From: Bacteroidota bacterium
GTDB lineage: Bacteria; Bacteroidota; Ignavibacteria; Ignavibacteriales; Ignavibacteriaceae
DNA length: 64,000 bases
NCBI GenBank assembly: GCA_021831685.1
Contig: JAKBMG010000004.1
Span: 1 to 64,000, forward strand
Direction: 5' to 3'
The position numbers and the translations under genes are program-made. Of this stretch, positions 62,201-64,000 are shown in pieces (position 1 is the first letter of the stretch; every line of letters begins with the position of its first letter). The notes beneath the pieces were generated by a model, which was given only the letters and a program-made list of their open reading frames with translations, made no database searches and was not told where the DNA came from.

Positions 62201-63758
62201 AGAAAGAATAATAAAATCGAAGCAGATGGATTTAATACTTACGGCGAATAATTTTAATTTATCCGCCCTAGGAAACATAATTCCAAAAGTAAGCAAACTA
62301 AGGGGACTGGTTAATGCAGGCTTAAAGCTTACCGGAACCATCGATGAACCTATTCCCATTGGGCAGTTTGCGATTACCAATGCAGATTTTCTGCTCGATG
62401 CAAATAACCTTGCTTATAATGCCGGCTTAAAGGTAAGTATTGATAATCAGTCTCTTTCGGTTGATAGCTTGTCGATTGCAAATAGCCCGGATACTAAGAA
62501 CGGCGGTACAATTCGCGGTAACGGGAAAGCTACTTTAAATAATTTTAGCATAACCTCTTCACAATTTAAAATAAATGGAAACTTAAAAGTATTAAGCGAA
62601 GATTCTAAAGCGGTCAGCCCCGCCGTTTATGGCGAACTTGTTATCGCAACTAATGGCGACATTGCATTTACGGCAGATTCTACGGGAGAATTTTTACATG
62701 CTCCGATCATTATTCAAAATGCACAACTTACTTTTCCTCCGGTTCAGTCGGGGTATCAAAATTCTGCAAGCAATTTTATTTACCGTTATGTATCCGACAC
62801 AACCAAAACGAATAAAAAAGAAATTGATTTTGAAAACTTGGTTGAACTTTCTCAAGCCCATAATGCAGGTAAGAAATTACATGCCGCCAAAAAAAGATAT
62901 TTTAATTACAGCATAAATGTTGAAGTTCAGAAAGAAGCTATGTTGAAGTTTGTAATTTCAAAAGAGCTTAATCAAAGTCTAACCGCTCTGTTAAAGGGTA
63001 ATTTCCAGTATGAAAATATTAATGGAATGACGAATGCTCAGGGCGAATTGACTTTGCTTGACGGATCAAACCTTGAATTTTTAAAAACATTTGATGCTAC
63101 TGGCACTATCAGGTTTGAAAGCGAACTTAGCAATCCTTACTTGAATGTGGTTGCAACTTATATCAATTATTATATTCCCCCTACAGCTCCCAATACCGAG
63201 GAGAAGGTTGCGGTGAAGATTAAGTTGAAAGGACCATTAAAAGACCTTTCCAAAAATTTTATTCAAGACAAGAATAATATTTCAGTTTATGTCGGCACTG
63301 ATAATATAAATAATGATGTATCCGATCCTACCAAAGATGTTTCCGATGCGGTAATGTTTATATTGCAGGGACAGTTTGTTGCTGACCTAACACCTCAGCA
63401 GCAATCAACAGCCTTAAGACAATCCGGCGCGATAACAGGCACTGCTACTTCATTAGCAGGTTCGTTGTTAGGTGGGTTCTTAAATCATTATCTTGGCGAT
63501 TATGTTAAAGGCGTGGAACTAAGAAGTGTTGGTTCTACAACTAAATTTAATCTAGTCGGTAAAATTAAAGATGTAAAATATACAATCGGCGGGTCGACAG
63601 ACGTATTTCAGGATCTTAGCCAGGCGAATTTTAAAATAGAATATCCTCTATATCAAAGTTTGTTGCTAAAACTTGAGCGGAAAGATGCAATAACTCAGAC
63701 AACCATTTCCAGCGAAATGATTAACGAGATAGGTTTACAATATAAATTTGAGTTTTAA
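59253..63758 (+). CDS. TamB-family (DUF490) translocation/assembly module protein
   Basis: N-terminal TM anchor, very long beta-rich AsmA/TamB-like repeats, C-terminal DVFQDLSQANFKIEYPLYQSLLLKLER. Confidence 0.88.
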   Translation: MAEKEIKIKKKRSLFRKIVNFFLYAGIVLLVILLIALGFSQTSTFREYLRGTVVNLANKNLNGNLSIGKIDGTIFSSLLIRDVSVNMGSDTLFKAETIVVKVSPLRILLKTIYVRDIEVKNAKVKFIGDSSGVLNIAKLFPPTPPSKTHSKFPFKIDVAELSLQHVDFSMQGFNKKGSNEVYANLNTQDLRLKDVNLSLSSEADIANNDYELDINSFSFTPNLKYFDLKDLSGKFSVNEKGINVKNLTLLTDNSDLHLSAQLTNYNLFDTTAIKKIEQAGLNINLEAPKFNFDNLSSFTASTNILKGTIAADINASGTLKNLNLDLLKVDYLDSHLEAKGNIREITEPDDIFIRTSFFNSRIKPANLNKLLPTLLGTHVFNADIVNIDTLTYLGKPNNFTTTLFARSGNGSINLKAALDLRKKDLGYNVSFDAKKMDISAYVGFPLIVNSNTTLKGTGLNPETLNSSARIIADGSVINSKRLDTLRLSADAQNKKIKFGLDVEHNNSLASFTGTFDLNKKNDPVYDIAGFVKNLNLADFIPDSSFQSKINFTVNATGDNFDVDKANLFLDLNVYNSIIQGSPFDSTRAIVDIRSNDNGERIINLVSDLADVTFQGKFSIKQTLSLLSNESGLIAKEVKYKLNEIFQPQSNFNKQVQTGISIPINKKVNTPSYSSSDIKYQVEFKSFALISIFMRNNHLSLSGNLNGEIRNNPDSIYISLAANFDFIKFWNDRDVFFTSGLNFNINLSNNLLAQSLKNINTNVSLNAGRIFSGSDIRDLSFKMNLINEVADLNFRANVQNKIDVRLAGKVGFMGNILQADFDSLVMTYNRFTLQNQKKMSILYSQDRIDVKNFTFERDSSIIDVEGFLSRTGNQNLNITISKLSGFDVGTDLFNINPENDLDANLNLLANITGNFSAPVIKLNFNARDVSFKDQAFGSLKSQLNYADQNLNVDLRFLDSTLNDAKPTLLLTGNVPIDLSFTGVQERIIKSKQMDLILTANNFNLSALGNIIPKVSKLRGLVNAGLKLTGTIDEPIPIGQFAITNADFLLDANNLAYNAGLKVSIDNQSLSVDSLSIANSPDTKNGGTIRGNGKATLNNFSITSSQFKINGNLKVLSEDSKAVSPAVYGELVIATNGDIAFTADSTGEFLHAPIIIQNAQLTFPPVQSGYQNSASNFIYRYVSDTTKTNKKEIDFENLVELSQAHNAGKKLHAAKKRYFNYSINVEVQKEAMLKFVISKELNQSLTALLKGNFQYENINGMTNAQGELTLLDGSNLEFLKTFDATGTIRFESELSNPYLNVVATYINYYIPPTAPNTEEKVAVKIKLKGPLKDLSKNFIQDKNNISVYVGTDNINNDVSDPTKDVSDAVMFILQGQFVADLTPQQQSTALRQSGAITGTATSLAGSLLGGFLNHYLGDYVKGVELRSVGSTTKFNLVGKIKDVKYTIGGSTDVFQDLSQANFKIEYPLYQSLLLKLERKDAITQTTISSEMINEIGLQYKFEF

Positions 63759-64000
63759 TGAAAAAGAAAATTATAGCGTTTTTTAAGAAAAATCCCGGAA
63801 GAGATTTTAAAAGTAAAGAAATCGCAAAGAAGCTTGATCTAACTTCAAACTACGAATACGATTCTCTTAAATCTGCAATGTATAGTCTATTTGAAGAAGG
63901 ATTTCTTTTGAAGTCAGGGAAAAATTTCCGTCTTAATCGCATTCCTTCATCAAACACAGTCAATGGCGTGCTTCAGATAGTTAACGGAGGGTTTGGATTT
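63758..64000 (+). CDS. rnr: Ribonuclease R N-terminal part, truncated by window edge
   Basis: MKKKIIAFFKKNPGRDFKSKEIAKKLDL...NTVNGVLQIVNGGFGF; TAATG overlap with TamB stop. Confidence 0.75.
   Translation, partial: MKKKIIAFFKKNPGRDFKSKEIAKKLDLTSNYEYDSLKSAMYSLFEEGFLLKSGKNFRLNRIPSSNTVNGVLQIVNGGFGF

Overview
AT-rich bacterial chromosomal window, most like an Ignavibacteria/Bacteroidota-type (FCB group) genome. Evidence for that placement: a T9SS-type C-terminal sorting domain, GWxTD, DUF4249 and TonB-receptor families, and clear AGGAGG Shine-Dalgarno motifs in front of some genes. Most of the window is ordinary housekeeping: cdsA, rimO, a BamA-like protein, rnhB, yraN, uvrB, an M1 peptidase, truA/queD/queE, rpsT, a GlmU-like protein, an MsbA-like ABC transporter, an M50 protease, xerD, a PgpH-like HD protein, pepT, a U32 protease, yceH, an alpha-2-macroglobulin, a 2-oxoacid:ferredoxin oxidoreductase operon, a four-CHRD protein, a TonB receptor/DUF4249 pair, an M3 peptidase, split hldE (rfaE1/rfaE2), TamB and the start of RNase R. 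I see no CRISPR array, prophage or canonical IS. The strongest unusual signal is at 43986-44631. An intact initiator-type tRNA-Met(CAU) is followed by two truncated copies of its own 3' half plus terminator. Each truncated copy carries a different perfect 14-bp GC-rich palindrome in the T-loop region, and a small GIY-YIG nuclease ORF is wedged between them, its stop codon lying on the tRNA-derived sequence. A second signal is a set of short GC-rich palindromes (CCTGCCTGnCCGGTAGGCAGG and relatives) that look like discrete insertions into other repeats. Others are a 306-bp-period hairpin-rich tandem repeat, two separate 4 x 11-bp minisatellites (one inside a 145-bp segment with perfect 12-bp inverted ends), an O-antigen-ligase-like gene split at an A6 run, and an S23 four-helix-bundle ORF interrupted by a TGA at a likely Trp position. 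Family calls are from reading protein motifs; no database search was run.
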